A stretch of DNA of 62,216 bases from an uncultured Bacilli bacterium. GTDB taxonomy: Bacteria > Bacillota_I > Bacilli_A > RF39 > UBA660. Made by a program: the position numbers and the translations under genes. Below are positions 23,279 through 32,323 of the stretch, one piece after another. How positions within the stretch are numbered: the first letter of the stretch is position 1; each line of letters begins with the position of its first letter. The notes beneath the pieces were generated by a model that saw only the letters and a list, made by a program, of their open reading frames with translations, searched no databases and was not told where the DNA came from. Location of the stretch: positions 1-62,216 of the forward strand of contig CALVRN010000006.1 of assembly GCA_944358675.1 (NCBI GenBank), written 5' to 3'.

Positions 23279-24754
23279 ATGGAAAAAATAGACATTATCA
23301 AAAATATCACCGAACGAACTGGTGGTGATATTTATTTAGGCGTAGTAGGTGCAGTAAGAACAGGTAAATCAACCTTTATAAAAAGATTCATTGAAAATCT
23401 AGTTGTTCCTAATATTGAAGATGAATATGAAAGAAAAAGAACATTAGATGAAATTCCACAATCTGCTCAAGGTAAAACAATCATGACAACAGAGCCAAAA
23501 TTCGTTCCAAGTTCAGCTGCAAAAATTAAAATAGATGATTTTACCGCTGATGTTAGATTAGTAGACTGTGTCGGCTACGTTATTGAAGGTGCCAAAGGCT
23601 ATGAAGATGAAAATGGCCCAAGGATGGTGCACACACCTTGGTATGAAGAATCAATACCATTTGTTGAAGCTGCTGAAATAGGTACTGAAAAAGTCATTAA
23701 AGACCATTCTAGTATTGGCGTTTTAGTCACAACTGATGGCTCAATTGGAGAATTTGAAAGAAGTAACTACATCGATGCTGAACAAAGAATTGCCAAAGAA
23801 TTAAAAGAAATAGGCAAACCATTTATCGTTATAATAAATTCAACACATCCAATGCTTCCAGAAACCGAAAATCTAGCCGAAAGATTAAAAGAAGAATATG
23901 GCGCACCTGTAATCCCAATGAATGTCGATAATATGAGTGAAAGAGATGCTTATAACATCTTAAGAGAAGCATTATATGAATTTCCAGTTGTATGTATCGA
24001 TGTTGAAATGGCTGATTGGGTAGCTTGCCTAGAACCAAATAATTGGCTTAAAAAATCATATATAGAAACCATTAGAAATAGTGTTCATGAGATAGATAAA
24101 TTAAGAGATATTGAACAAATTACAACTAAATTAGAAGAATGCAAATATATTGAAAAGGCATATTTATCAGAAGTAGATACTGCAACTGGTAACGTTAGAG
24201 TAACTTTAAAAACTCCATCTAATTTATACAACGAAGTATTAAAAGAAATTATTGGAGTTGATATAACAAGTAGATCGCAGCTTTTAAGCCTATTTCAAGA
24301 TTTAGGGGAAGCAAAAAGAGAATATGATCAAGTAAAAGATGCTTTAAAAATGGTCAAACAAACAGGTTATGGAGTAGCCTCACCAACACTAGCTGATATG
24401 ACATTAGATACTCCAGAGATAATCAAACAGGGTAGTAGATATGGTATAAAATTAAAAGCTGTAGCCCCTTCAATCCACATGATTAGAGTTGATGTTGAAA
24501 GCACCTTTGAACCAATAATCGGCTCTGAAATCCAAAGTAAAGAATTAATAAATTATCTTATGAAAGATAAGGATTCTGGTAGTGAAAATATATGGAAAAG
24601 CGAAATCTTTGGTCGTAGTTTAGATGTTATAGTTCAAGAAGGAATTCAAGCAAAACTATCATTAATGCCTGATAGTGTACGTTTTAAATTAAGACAAACT
24701 TTATCAAAGCTTGTCAACAAAGGATCTGGTAATTTATTCGCCATTGTAATTTAA
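23279..24754 (+). CDS. spoIVA: Stage IV sporulation protein A, coat morphogenetic ATPase
   Basis: 491 residues, normal length. Walker A is GAVRTGKST (about residues 24-32), the switch region is RLVDCVGYVIEGAKG, and the central and C-terminal parts are well conserved (WYEESIPFVEAAEIGTEKVI, ending in KLVNKGSGNLFAIVI). SpoIVA polymerises on the forespore surface with ATP hydrolysis and forms the coat base. It is the strongest evidence that the host makes endospores. A sigma-E-like promoter lies upstream and TAGGGATAAT precedes the ATG. Confidence 0.97.
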   Translation: MEKIDIIKNITERTGGDIYLGVVGAVRTGKSTFIKRFIENLVVPNIEDEYERKRTLDEIPQSAQGKTIMTTEPKFVPSSAAKIKIDDFTADVRLVDCVGYVIEGAKGYEDENGPRMVHTPWYEESIPFVEAAEIGTEKVIKDHSSIGVLVTTDGSIGEFERSNYIDAEQRIAKELKEIGKPFIVIINSTHPMLPETENLAERLKEEYGAPVIPMNVDNMSERDAYNILREALYEFPVVCIDVEMADWVACLEPNNWLKKSYIETIRNSVHEIDKLRDIEQITTKLEECKYIEKAYLSEVDTATGNVRVTLKTPSNLYNEVLKEIIGVDITSRSQLLSLFQDLGEAKREYDQVKDALKMVKQTGYGVASPTLADMTLDTPEIIKQGSRYGIKLKAVAPSIHMIRVDVESTFEPIIGSEIQSKELINYLMKDKDSGSENIWKSEIFGRSLDVIVQEGIQAKLSLMPDSVRFKLRQTLSKLVNKGSGNLFAIVI

Positions 24755-24874
24755 TATTCAAAAATATTACCAAATAAACAACATAAATAAAACAGCTTGA
24801 AAAACAAAGGCAAATAGGCATTAACCATTTAACATCCCTTTCACAATAAAACCTTAAAAAAAGCTCAAAATATA

Positions 24875-24903
24875 TTGATTTTTCTAATCAAACATGGTAC
24901 TAT
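24875..24903 (+). promoter_or_regulatory. Promoter of the HU gene
   Basis: TTGATT (24875-24880), 17 bp, TACTAT (24898-24903), with an AAGGGAGGT site before the ATG. The rest of the 196-bp gap after spoIVA shows no gene. Confidence 0.6.
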
Positions 24904-24950
24904 GTAAATGTAAGCAAGATAGCTTAACAATACAAGGGAGGTATATTTAA

Positions 24951-25223
24951 ATGACAAAACAAAATTTAGTAAACTATATTGCCGAAGAAACAGGAATGAC
25001 TAAAGCAGATGCTACTAGAGCATTAGATGCTGTATTAAATGGAATTGTAGAAGGATTAAAAAGTGAAGGAAAAGTTACTTTAACTGGTTTCTGCACATTT
25101 GCTACTCAACATAAAGATGCTAGACAAGGTCGTAACCCAAGAACTGGTGAAGCCGTAACTATTCCTGCAAGAACAGCTGTTTCTATTAAAGCTGGCGCAA
25201 AATTAAAAGATGCATTAAACTAA
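24951..25223 (+). CDS. hup: DNA-binding protein HU
   Basis: 90 residues, a standard HU length. The signature TGFCTFATQHKDARQGRNPRTGEAVTIPA holds the DNA-binding beta-arm, with GRNPRTGE and the intercalating proline. HU compacts and bends DNA and is very abundant, which fits the strong AAGGGAGGTATAT ribosome binding site, its own promoter and its own terminator. Confidence 0.97.
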   Translation: MTKQNLVNYIAEETGMTKADATRALDAVLNGIVEGLKSEGKVTLTGFCTFATQHKDARQGRNPRTGEAVTIPARTAVSIKAGAKLKDALN

Positions 25224-25241
25224 GGCTTCATGCCTTTTTTT
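25222..25241 (+). terminator. Terminator of hup
   Basis: AAGGC-5 nt-GCCTT (25222-25226 / 25232-25236) followed by a T run, directly after the stop codon. Confidence 0.75.
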
Positions 25242-25266
25242 AATATATATTTATGGAGATGAATTA

Positions 25267-26364
25267 ATGTACGAAACAGCAATTAGACTTTTAGAAAAAA
25301 TTAGTAGTTATGGATATACTGCTTATATGGTTGGTGGATATCCGAGAGATTTATACTTAAAAAGAACCTTTACAGACATTGATATTTGTACAGATGCTAC
25401 TCCTATGGAATTACATCAGATTTTTTCAGAAGTAGTCACAACAAATTCAGAATATGGTTCAGTAACAATTGTTTTTGAAAAAGTTAAATTTGAAATAACA
25501 ACTTTTAGAAAAGAATTCAAATATAAAGATCATAGAAGACCTGAAAAAATAGAATATGTTGATACTTTAGAAGAAGATATCAAAAGAAGAGATTTTACAA
25601 TCAATACACTATGTATTGACAAAGATGGTAATCAAATCGATTTAATAGGTGCTAAACAGGATTTAGATAATAAAATAATAAGAACCGTTAGTAATCCTAA
25701 AATAAGCCTTAAAGATGATGCACTGCGTATTTTAAGAGCTATTAGATTTGCTACCACATTAAATTTTACTCTAGAGCCAAAATTAAAAACATACATACGT
25801 AAATATGGTCATTTATTAAGAAAAATATCTAGAGATAGAAAAAAAGATGAACTAGATTTAATCTTCTCTAGTCCTAATAAAGCTTATGGCATTGAATTAT
25901 TAAACACTTTAAAACTATCTGAACACCTAGAAATACCAAACTTAAAAAAAGCAAAAATAACTCCATCTATGATTGTCACTTGGTCACAGTTAGATGCATT
26001 AGATAAATATAATTTTAATGCTATAGAAAAAGAAAGTATTAGAAAAATTAATGAAGTTAAAGATAAAGATTTATTAGATAATCATGTGCTCTATAATTAT
26101 GGCTTATATATATGTACAATGGCAGCTGAATTAAATGGTACAGACAAACAATCAATAAATGAAAAATATTCAAAAATACCAATCAAAAGCAGGCTAGATA
26201 TAGCTATATCACCAATTGAAATATGTGAATTATTAAACAAAGAAGCAGGATCATTCCTAAAAAATATTTTATCTGATATAGAAAGTGAAATATTAGATGG
26301 AAACTTAAAAAACAATAAAGAAGATCTAACAAATTATATAATAAATAAATATCAAGAATTATAA
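25267..26364 (+). CDS. cca: CCA-adding tRNA nucleotidyltransferase
   Basis: 365 residues, slightly short for class II bacterial CCA enzymes. Nucleotidyltransferase head: MVGGYPRDLYLKRTFTDIDICTDA with the DxD pair. Next come RRDFTINTLCID (template arginine region) and DALRILRAIRFATTLNFTLEP (tRNA binding). It adds or repairs the 3' CCA of tRNAs. The tRNA-Ala in this window encodes CCA, so repair is the likely need there. ATGGAGATGAAT precedes the ATG. Own terminator follows. Confidence 0.93.
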   Translation: MYETAIRLLEKISSYGYTAYMVGGYPRDLYLKRTFTDIDICTDATPMELHQIFSEVVTTNSEYGSVTIVFEKVKFEITTFRKEFKYKDHRRPEKIEYVDTLEEDIKRRDFTINTLCIDKDGNQIDLIGAKQDLDNKIIRTVSNPKISLKDDALRILRAIRFATTLNFTLEPKLKTYIRKYGHLLRKISRDRKKDELDLIFSSPNKAYGIELLNTLKLSEHLEIPNLKKAKITPSMIVTWSQLDALDKYNFNAIEKESIRKINEVKDKDLLDNHVLYNYGLYICTMAAELNGTDKQSINEKYSKIPIKSRLDIAISPIEICELLNKEAGSFLKNILSDIESEILDGNLKNNKEDLTNYIINKYQEL

Positions 26365-26385
26365 GTCCATTTTTTGGACTTTTTC
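26363..26385 (+). terminator. Terminator of cca
   Basis: AAGTCC (26363-26368) pairs with GGACTT (26376-26381), followed by TTTTC. Confidence 0.8.
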
Positions 26386-26444
26386 TATATATTTTCTTGT
26401 AAATTATTAAACATTTAAGTTATAATAAAAGACAAGGTGGTTTT

Positions 26445-27074
26445 ATGACAGGAAAGATATTAGAACTTATGAAAAATGGACATATTATGGTTCCAAGAGC
26501 CTTACTCACAAATTACAAAAAACTAAAATTAACCGATAAAGAATTAATAGTTTTAATTTATCTACTTGGAACAGCCGAATTTGATCCAGAAAAAATATCA
26601 GAAGATTTAAATATTAAATTACCTGATGTATTAAAATTAATAGACAATTTAACAAGCAAAGATATATTAAAAATATCTGTTAAATCAGGTAAAATATGTG
26701 AAGAATATATTGATTTAGATGAGATGTATAATAAACTAGCTATGACAATGATAAATGAAAAAAAAGAGGCTCCTAAAACCACAATATATGATAAGTTTGA
26801 AAAAGAATTTGGTAGGACATTAAGCCCAATGGAATATGAAATTATTGGAGCTTGGTTAGATGGTAATTATACCGAAGAATTAATTGAATTAGCGCTCAAA
26901 GAAGCTGTATATAATGGAGTATCTAATTTAAGATATATTGATAAAATTCTATCTGAATGGTATAAAAAAGGTATTAAAACTGAAAGTGACATAAAAAAAG
27001 AAAGAGAAAAAAGAAGTAAACAAAAACCAAAGAAAGAAGTATTTGATTATGACTGGCTCAACGAAAAAGATTGA
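26445..27074 (+). CDS. dnaD: DNA replication initiation protein DnaD
   Basis: 209 residues. The N-terminal winged helix (MVPRALLTNYKKLKLTDKELIVLIYLLGTAEFDPEKISEDLNI) is followed by the DnaD/DnaB2 C-terminal domain (YDKFEKEFGRTLSPMEYEIIGAWLDGNYTEELIELALKEAVYNGVSNLRYIDKILSEW, shown by its YIDKILSEW motif). It remodels DNA with DnaA and DnaB to load helicase. The end overlaps nth by 26 bp, the same dnaD-nth pairing as in Bacillus. Confidence 0.95.
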   Translation: MTGKILELMKNGHIMVPRALLTNYKKLKLTDKELIVLIYLLGTAEFDPEKISEDLNIKLPDVLKLIDNLTSKDILKISVKSGKICEEYIDLDEMYNKLAMTMINEKKEAPKTTIYDKFEKEFGRTLSPMEYEIIGAWLDGNYTEELIELALKEAVYNGVSNLRYIDKILSEWYKKGIKTESDIKKEREKRSKQKPKKEVFDYDWLNEKD

Positions 27075-27684
27075 AAATTTTTTAGATGAATTATTTCCAA
27101 ATCCAAGGTGTGAATTAAACTATACCAAAGATTATGAATTACTTCTCGCAACTATGTTGAGCGCTCAAACAACTGATAAAAGAGTAAACTCTGTCACAGA
27201 CATACTATTTAAAAAATACCCAACATTAAAAGATTTATCAGAAGCTGATATCATGGATATTCAAAATATAATTAGACCTATAGGTACTTACCATAAAAAA
27301 GCTCAAAACCTAATTGAAATAGCTAAACATTTACAAGAAGATTATAATGGAAAATTACCTAATAATAGAGAGTATCTAGAAAGCTTACCTGGAGTAGGTA
27401 GAAAAACCACCAATGTAGTTTTAAGCAATATATTTAATGTTCCTTGTATAGCTGTAGATACTCATGTTTCTAGAGTAAGTAAAAGATTAAATTTAGCAAA
27501 AGAAACAGATAATCCTTTGCAAATAGAAAAAAAGCTAAACAGAAAATTTAAAAAAGAAGATTTATGCAAAAGACATCATCAATTAGTTTTATTTGGTAGA
27601 TATCACTGTCTAGCTAGAAACCCTAAATGTGATGAGTGTAAATTAAAAGATATATGTAAATACTATAAACACCTAAATAAATAG
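27049..27684 (+). CDS. nth: Endonuclease III (DNA glycosylase/AP lyase)
   Basis: About 211 residues. HhH motif LPGVGRKTTNVV, the catalytic Asp in VDTHVSRVSKRL, and the catalytic Lys in the MLSAQTTDKRVN region. The C-terminal iron-sulfur loop is CLARNPKCDEC plus the final Cys (Cys-x6-Cys-x2-Cys-x5-Cys). It removes oxidised pyrimidines. Start: ATG 27049 inside dnaD; a TTG at 27043 is also in frame. Coupled to dnaD by overlap. Confidence 0.95.
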   Translation: MTGSTKKIENFLDELFPNPRCELNYTKDYELLLATMLSAQTTDKRVNSVTDILFKKYPTLKDLSEADIMDIQNIIRPIGTYHKKAQNLIEIAKHLQEDYNGKLPNNREYLESLPGVGRKTTNVVLSNIFNVPCIAVDTHVSRVSKRLNLAKETDNPLQIEKKLNRKFKKEDLCKRHHQLVLFGRYHCLARNPKCDECKLKDICKYYKHLNK

Positions 27685-27694
27685 GTGTTTTTTT
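27667..27694 (+). terminator. Terminator of dnaD-nth
   Basis: AAACACCT (27667-27674) pairs with AGGTGTTT (27683-27690), followed by TTTT. The stem includes the nth stop codon. Confidence 0.8.
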
Positions 27695-27696
27695 AG

Positions 27697-27728
27697 CAAA
27701 AAAAAGGAATAGTTTAAATACTATTCCT
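27697..27728 (-). terminator. Terminator of recU-ponA
   Basis: On the minus strand a 9-bp stem (27728-27720 / 27713-27705) with a 6-nt loop is followed by eight T. It begins at the ponA stop codon. Confidence 0.85.
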
Positions 27729-30700
27729 AACTAACAGTCACTGTTCTAGTTAATGTTGTAACGGTTTCTCCTTGATAAGTAACTTTATAACTAAATGTGT
27801 AACTTTCAGCAGTTTTACCAACTACAGTTTTCCAATTACTAACAGGAGTACCACTTGAATCGGTAACAGTTAAAGTAATTTCACATTCATCAGTAATGTC
27901 TTCACCATCTAAAGTAACAGTAACAGGTTTTACCGGTTCAGTATAAATTGCATTAATATCAAGTGATATATTTGCATCACCATTCAAAGTAGCTTTAACA
28001 TCAGAAATTGCAACACCTTCATAATCCACCTTAACTTCAGTGCCAGAACTTTCAGCTCCACTAAAGTTGGAATAACTTGCCTTAACAACTAAAGTAGGTG
28101 AAGAAGTATTTGGTAATTTAACAGTTGCTGAAGTGCCACTTACAGTTGTAAGTAATGTAAGTTTATCACCAACTTTACTATAAACATTATAAACAACATT
28201 ACCAAGTCTACCACTATTAAATGACATAATATAAGATAAGTAAGTATTTTGATCTTTAGATAAAGCAAATGCTTTTTCTACAAGTGGACTCCAATAACTT
28301 CTATTTAATGCATCAGGGGTATCAATTGCTTTCCAACTTACAGTAGCTCTATTACCACTTACAGTAGCTTTTAAATCAGATACATTGGATAAAGTATTAA
28401 ATCTAGCTGAAACCTCAGTTGGTTTACTATCTTCCTTAAATAATTCAGTAGTTTTCATATCATTTGGAGTATTTTCACTAGGAAGCATTGAATATCCTGT
28501 GTTTCTTTCAACTGTAACTTCTACAACGCTATCTGGTTTTTCAAATGTTACATCTTTATCAAAGAAATTTTTAGCAACAGTTTGGAAAAGTCTTGAATTT
28601 TGACTAGAACCAAATCTATTATAACCATCATTCAAATTTTCATAACCATACCAAACAGCAATTGAATACTCTGAATTATATCCAGCAACCCACAAATCAT
28701 TAACTGCATTACTTGGTAAATTTCTAGCTTCCATAGTAGCTTCATCATAGTTAGAAGTACCAGTTTTAGCAGCAAACTGTGCACCATTAATATTATTATA
28801 TCTACCTAGTGCATCCTGTCCGGTGTCAACTAACATATCTGTAACCATATAAGCTGTTTCAGGACTCATTACTTTTGTTTTCTCATAATCATTTTCATAA
28901 GTTTCTCCACTTTCATCAAATACAACTTTAGTAAATGTATGAGGCTCATTATATGTACCACCATTTCCAAACGCCGCATAAGCAGCTGCTACAGTCATTG
29001 GAGATTCACCAGTATCTTTACCATCACCATAACCACCAATCGCATGAGCTTCATGTAATTTACCATTACTTTGTACTTCTGGAGATAATCCTAATTTAGT
29101 AACAAAATCTTTTATATCTGAATTAGGAACACTTTGGAATGTTTTCAAAGCCGGAATATTTCTAGATTCAACTAAAGCTTGTCTAATAGTAATAATTCCT
29201 TTATATCTACCATCCCAGTTATTAATTTCTGTACCATCACTATAAGTAGTTTTATCATCGATAATTGGATGATCAGTATTCCAATCTAAATATTCTATAG
29301 CCGGGCCATAATCGTATAATGGTTTAGCCGTTGAACCAATTTGCTTATGAATATCAGTAGCATTATTATATGATCTAGCAACAGTTTTATTTCTTCCACC
29401 ACCGATAGCTACAATCTCACCAGTTTTAGTTTCCATAGCAATAATACCTGCTTGAACTTTATCGTTTTCCCAGTCATAATTATATCCATTCATAATAGCT
29501 GAAATTTTATCTTGTTGTTCCCTATCCATCGTTGTATAAATCTTCATTGAATATGAATAAGGATCATAACCAGTTTTATCACTAACTTCTTTAGCAACTC
29601 TATCGATAAATGATTGATATTTTGCATTACTTGTATTTGCACTTTGTCCTTTAATAACAATTTTATCGACTGTCATTTTTTTCGCTATTTCATATTCTTT
29701 ATCAGTAATATATCCATGCCTTTTCATTAAACTTAAGACAACTAATCTTCTAGATTCTGTTTTTTCAGGATTAATGTTAGGATCGTATGAAACAGGTGAT
29801 TGGAATAAACCTGCAATCATAGCTGCTTCTGATAAATTCAAATCTTTAGCCTCTTTGTTAAAATATGTTTCAGCAGCTTGCTCAACACCATAAGCACCAC
29901 TACCTAAATAATAAGAATTAGCATAAAATTCTAAAATTTCTTCTTTAGAATAATTAGGCTCTATTTGGAACATTGAAATATAAATATCAGTAAATTTACG
30001 TTTAATACCGGCAAATCCACTTGACACAGCTGATGTATATTGGTTTTTAGAAACTTGCATTGTTAAAGTTGAAGCCCCACCAGCATTTTGACCTAAAAGT
30101 TGACCAAATGAAGCTTTCATAAAACGAGGCAAATCAAAACCATTATGTTCAAAGAAACGTGAATCCTCAGTTGCTACAATTGCATTAACAAGCTCTTCAC
30201 TCATATCTTCATAATCAATTTTTTGTCTCATCTGAGTACCAAGTTTTGCAAAAACTTCTCCATCGCTATCGAGTAAAGTACTAGCCTCTTTAGAATATAA
30301 TTTATCAGGATTAAATTTACCAGCTGTTACTGCAATAAATATAAAGAAAGCAATACCAGCAATAATACAAATAAGAAAGAAAATCAAAAATCCAAGTAAA
30401 ATCTTTTTGTCTAATTTTTTCTTACCTTTTTTCTTACCTCTACCTTTCTTAGCCATCAAATCACTTCTTTCTTCTAAAGCCACACTTATTTTCTCTGCTT
30501 CATCGCCTTCATCAATTAAGGATGAATCAGCATCTTTTTTCTTAACCTTATTTTCTTTTTTCTTTTTCTCTCTATCATCTAATTTTCCTCGCCATTTTAT
30601 AAATGGAATAAACCAAATCAAATTAACTGCAACAAAAGTAATAAATGCAATTAAAAAATTAACGACAAATATTCCAATAACTAAAATAACAAATGATAGA

Positions 30701-30756
30701 ATGAGTACCAATAAATTAAATGAATCTTTTTTAAAAAAAGCTTTCAAATCTTTCAT
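27727..30756 (-). CDS. ponA: Class A penicillin-binding protein (PBP1-type)
   Basis: 1009 residues. A cytoplasmic/membrane N-terminus holds two extra hydrophobic segments (about 13-50), a long basic linker (about 55-118) and then the usual signal anchor (119-145). The GT51 glycosyltransferase follows (TEDSRFFEHNGFD, GGASTLTMQVSKN, FYANSYYLGSGAYGVEQAA). The transpeptidase has all motifs: GSTAKP (SxxK), SRNIPAL (SxN), KTGTS (KTG). About 250 C-terminal residues form FN3/Ig-like repeats (VSDLKATVSGNRATVSWK). It polymerises and cross-links peptidoglycan. Start overlaps the recU stop by 4 bp. Confidence 0.96.
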   Translation of the reverse strand: MKDLKAFFKKDSFNLLVLILSFVILVIGIFVVNFLIAFITFVAVNLIWFIPFIKWRGKLDDREKKKKENKVKKKDADSSLIDEGDEAEKISVALEERSDLMAKKGRGKKKGKKKLDKKILLGFLIFFLICIIAGIAFFIFIAVTAGKFNPDKLYSKEASTLLDSDGEVFAKLGTQMRQKIDYEDMSEELVNAIVATEDSRFFEHNGFDLPRFMKASFGQLLGQNAGGASTLTMQVSKNQYTSAVSSGFAGIKRKFTDIYISMFQIEPNYSKEEILEFYANSYYLGSGAYGVEQAAETYFNKEAKDLNLSEAAMIAGLFQSPVSYDPNINPEKTESRRLVVLSLMKRHGYITDKEYEIAKKMTVDKIVIKGQSANTSNAKYQSFIDRVAKEVSDKTGYDPYSYSMKIYTTMDREQQDKISAIMNGYNYDWENDKVQAGIIAMETKTGEIVAIGGGRNKTVARSYNNATDIHKQIGSTAKPLYDYGPAIEYLDWNTDHPIIDDKTTYSDGTEINNWDGRYKGIITIRQALVESRNIPALKTFQSVPNSDIKDFVTKLGLSPEVQSNGKLHEAHAIGGYGDGKDTGESPMTVAAAYAAFGNGGTYNEPHTFTKVVFDESGETYENDYEKTKVMSPETAYMVTDMLVDTGQDALGRYNNINGAQFAAKTGTSNYDEATMEARNLPSNAVNDLWVAGYNSEYSIAVWYGYENLNDGYNRFGSSQNSRLFQTVAKNFFDKDVTFEKPDSVVEVTVERNTGYSMLPSENTPNDMKTTELFKEDSKPTEVSARFNTLSNVSDLKATVSGNRATVSWKAIDTPDALNRSYWSPLVEKAFALSKDQNTYLSYIMSFNSGRLGNVVYNVYSKVGDKLTLLTTVSGTSATVKLPNTSSPTLVVKASYSNFSGAESSGTEVKVDYEGVAISDVKATLNGDANISLDINAIYTEPVKPVTVTLDGEDITDECEITLTVTDSSGTPVSNWKTVVGKTAESYTFSYKVTYQGETVTTLTRTVTVS

Positions 30757-31325
30757 AAATTACCTCCAAAATATACATTATCTAAAACTTCTAAATAATC
30801 CACCCTTGGGTTATATTTATCTTTAATTATATATCCATTTTGCTCAAAAAATGAAAGTGGAATAGATTTACGTTCATTTTCATTCAAAAACTCAAGTAAA
30901 ATTTCTATTGGTAGCAAAAAAGTTTTATTAATAACCGTAAACCTAACAATTAAAAAACCAATCCCTCCATGTTTATAAATTCTTTCCAAATGTTTAATTT
31001 GATGGGGATGAATATTACTTAAAGGAAAAGAAGTTTTTAGCTTTGTTTCTTTTGCTTCAAAATCAATATATTTTCCCTTATATATACCATTGTAATCAGT
31101 GGTTGATGGTGTTTTAAAATATCCTTCCTTAATAACTGCTTCAGCTCTCGAAGGATAATTAACTTTTGAAATAGTAATAGGTGTTGGTTTTTTATATATA
31201 ACTGCTATATCATTTACTAGATAATAATCATTGCTAGCTTTTAAATCCGCTTCTAATGTCATTCCTCTATTAGCGTATGTATTTATGTTTTTAAAATTGT
31301 ATCTAGCCCCTATAATTTTTCTCAT
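30753..31325 (-). CDS. recU: Holliday junction resolvase RecU
   Basis: 190 residues, normal length. Typical motifs: NRGMTLEADLKASNDYY, then PSRAEAVIKEGYFKTPSTTDYNGIYKGKYIDFEAKET (shown by its DFEAKET active-site strand with E-x-K), and FPLSNIHPHQIKHL. It cuts four-way junctions in recombination and chromosome segregation. The recU-ponA order and 4-bp overlap are conserved with Bacillus. A TTATGAG context precedes the ATG; ribosome binding site GTGGTGTTAT is moderate. Confidence 0.96.
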   Translation of the reverse strand: MRKIIGARYNFKNINTYANRGMTLEADLKASNDYYLVNDIAVIYKKPTPITISKVNYPSRAEAVIKEGYFKTPSTTDYNGIYKGKYIDFEAKETKLKTSFPLSNIHPHQIKHLERIYKHGGIGFLIVRFTVINKTFLLPIEILLEFLNENERKSIPLSFFEQNGYIIKDKYNPRVDYLEVLDNVYFGGNL

Positions 31326-31468
31326 AATAACACCACTATAATTATACTATAATTAAAATAATTTGCCAACTTCAAAGTAAAAAATTAAGAAGTTCTAATT
31401 ATAGCTAGTATTGTCGAATTTATAGCCAAATAAGATTCGTAATGTTATCATAAAAACGGTGAAAATAT

Positions 31469-31555
31469 ATGGATAGAAATAAAATCAATGAAATATTTAA
31501 AGAAATGCTTGAAGATGTAAAGTATATTAAATTAAAATCATACCTAAAAAAATAA
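31469..31555 (+). CDS. Possible 28-residue small protein
   Basis: MDRNKINEIFKEMLEDVKYI with a lysine-rich end. It lies in the 275-bp gap between recU and the CmpB-like gene. The peptide would be an amphipathic helix. The ribosome binding site is weak (CGGTGAAA) and no promoter is clear. No conservation can be judged. The rest of the gap shows nothing else. Confidence 0.2.
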   Translation: MDRNKINEIFKEMLEDVKYIKLKSYLKK

Positions 31556-31612
31556 TTCCGTTGCACAAACCACAAATATAGTGTAAAATTTCTCAAAAAG
31601 GTGGTAAGTTGT

Positions 31613-32260
31613 ATGCTTAAGTATTTTTATATCTTTATAATATATTCTATAATTGGTTGGATAATGGAAGTAACAATAGTTTCTGCTCAAAAGAAAAAAA
31701 TCACAGCTCGCGGTTTTCTAATCGGACCGTGGTGTCCGATTTATGGTTTTGGAGCTTTATTTATAACCTTATTATTAAGAAAATATTATGAAGACCCATT
31801 AGTTCTCTTTATTATGTCATTTTTATTAGGTACAATATTAGAGTATGTAACTAGCTACTTAATGGAAAAATTATTTCATGCTAGATGGTGGGATTATAGT
31901 GATCATAGATTTCATATAAATGGAAGAGTAAGCCTAACAACCTCTTTGGGTTTTGGAACTTTAGGCCTTATATTAGTTTATATTTTTAATCCATTTTTCT
32001 TAAAAATAATAAAAAACGTTCCTACACTAATTTTTAATATTATAATGATTATTATTTTTCTAATTTTTATATCGGATGTAATTACATCATATAAAATAAT
32101 TTCTAAGCTTAAAAAAGATGGTTATGAAAACATTAGAGATATTACTGAAAAAGCCAATGAAGAAGTCAAAAAAGTTCTTAAAAATAAATCTATATTCAAC
32201 CGCCGATTACTTAATGCCTTCCCACACTTAAAATTTATAGGAAATAGGAAAAACAAATAA
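31613..32260 (+). CDS. CmpB/DUF1113-type membrane protein
   Basis: About 215 residues with five hydrophobic segments. Family signature: FIIYSIIGWIMEV at the N-terminus, then ARGFLIGPWCPIYGFGAL, then EYVTSYLMEKLFHARWWDYSD and INGRVSLTTSLGFGTLGL. Such proteins are annotated as putative ABC transporter permeases (ABC_trans_CmpB), but transport has not been shown, and no ATPase is adjacent. The start is ATG 31613 with AAAGGTGG upstream; a GTG at 31601 lies within that site. Confidence 0.8.
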   Translation: MLKYFYIFIIYSIIGWIMEVTIVSAQKKKITARGFLIGPWCPIYGFGALFITLLLRKYYEDPLVLFIMSFLLGTILEYVTSYLMEKLFHARWWDYSDHRFHINGRVSLTTSLGFGTLGLILVYIFNPFFLKIIKNVPTLIFNIIMIIIFLIFISDVITSYKIISKLKKDGYENIRDITEKANEEVKKVLKNKSIFNRRLLNAFPHLKFIGNRKNK

Positions 32261-32323
32261 ACTTTTGCTCCTTGTTTGTAAAATATAAAAATGATATAAT
32301 AAACTAAAGTAGGAGGGGCTAAT

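Noticed and set aside
30407..30826. Plus-strand open frame opposite the start of ponA
   Set aside because: Low-complexity Phe/Ser/Leu translation that mirrors the Lys-rich linker of ponA; no start signals.
31326..31612. Structured RNA or riboswitch in the gap after recU
   Set aside because: No conserved riboswitch core, no strong stems; only a weak 28-codon frame is seen.
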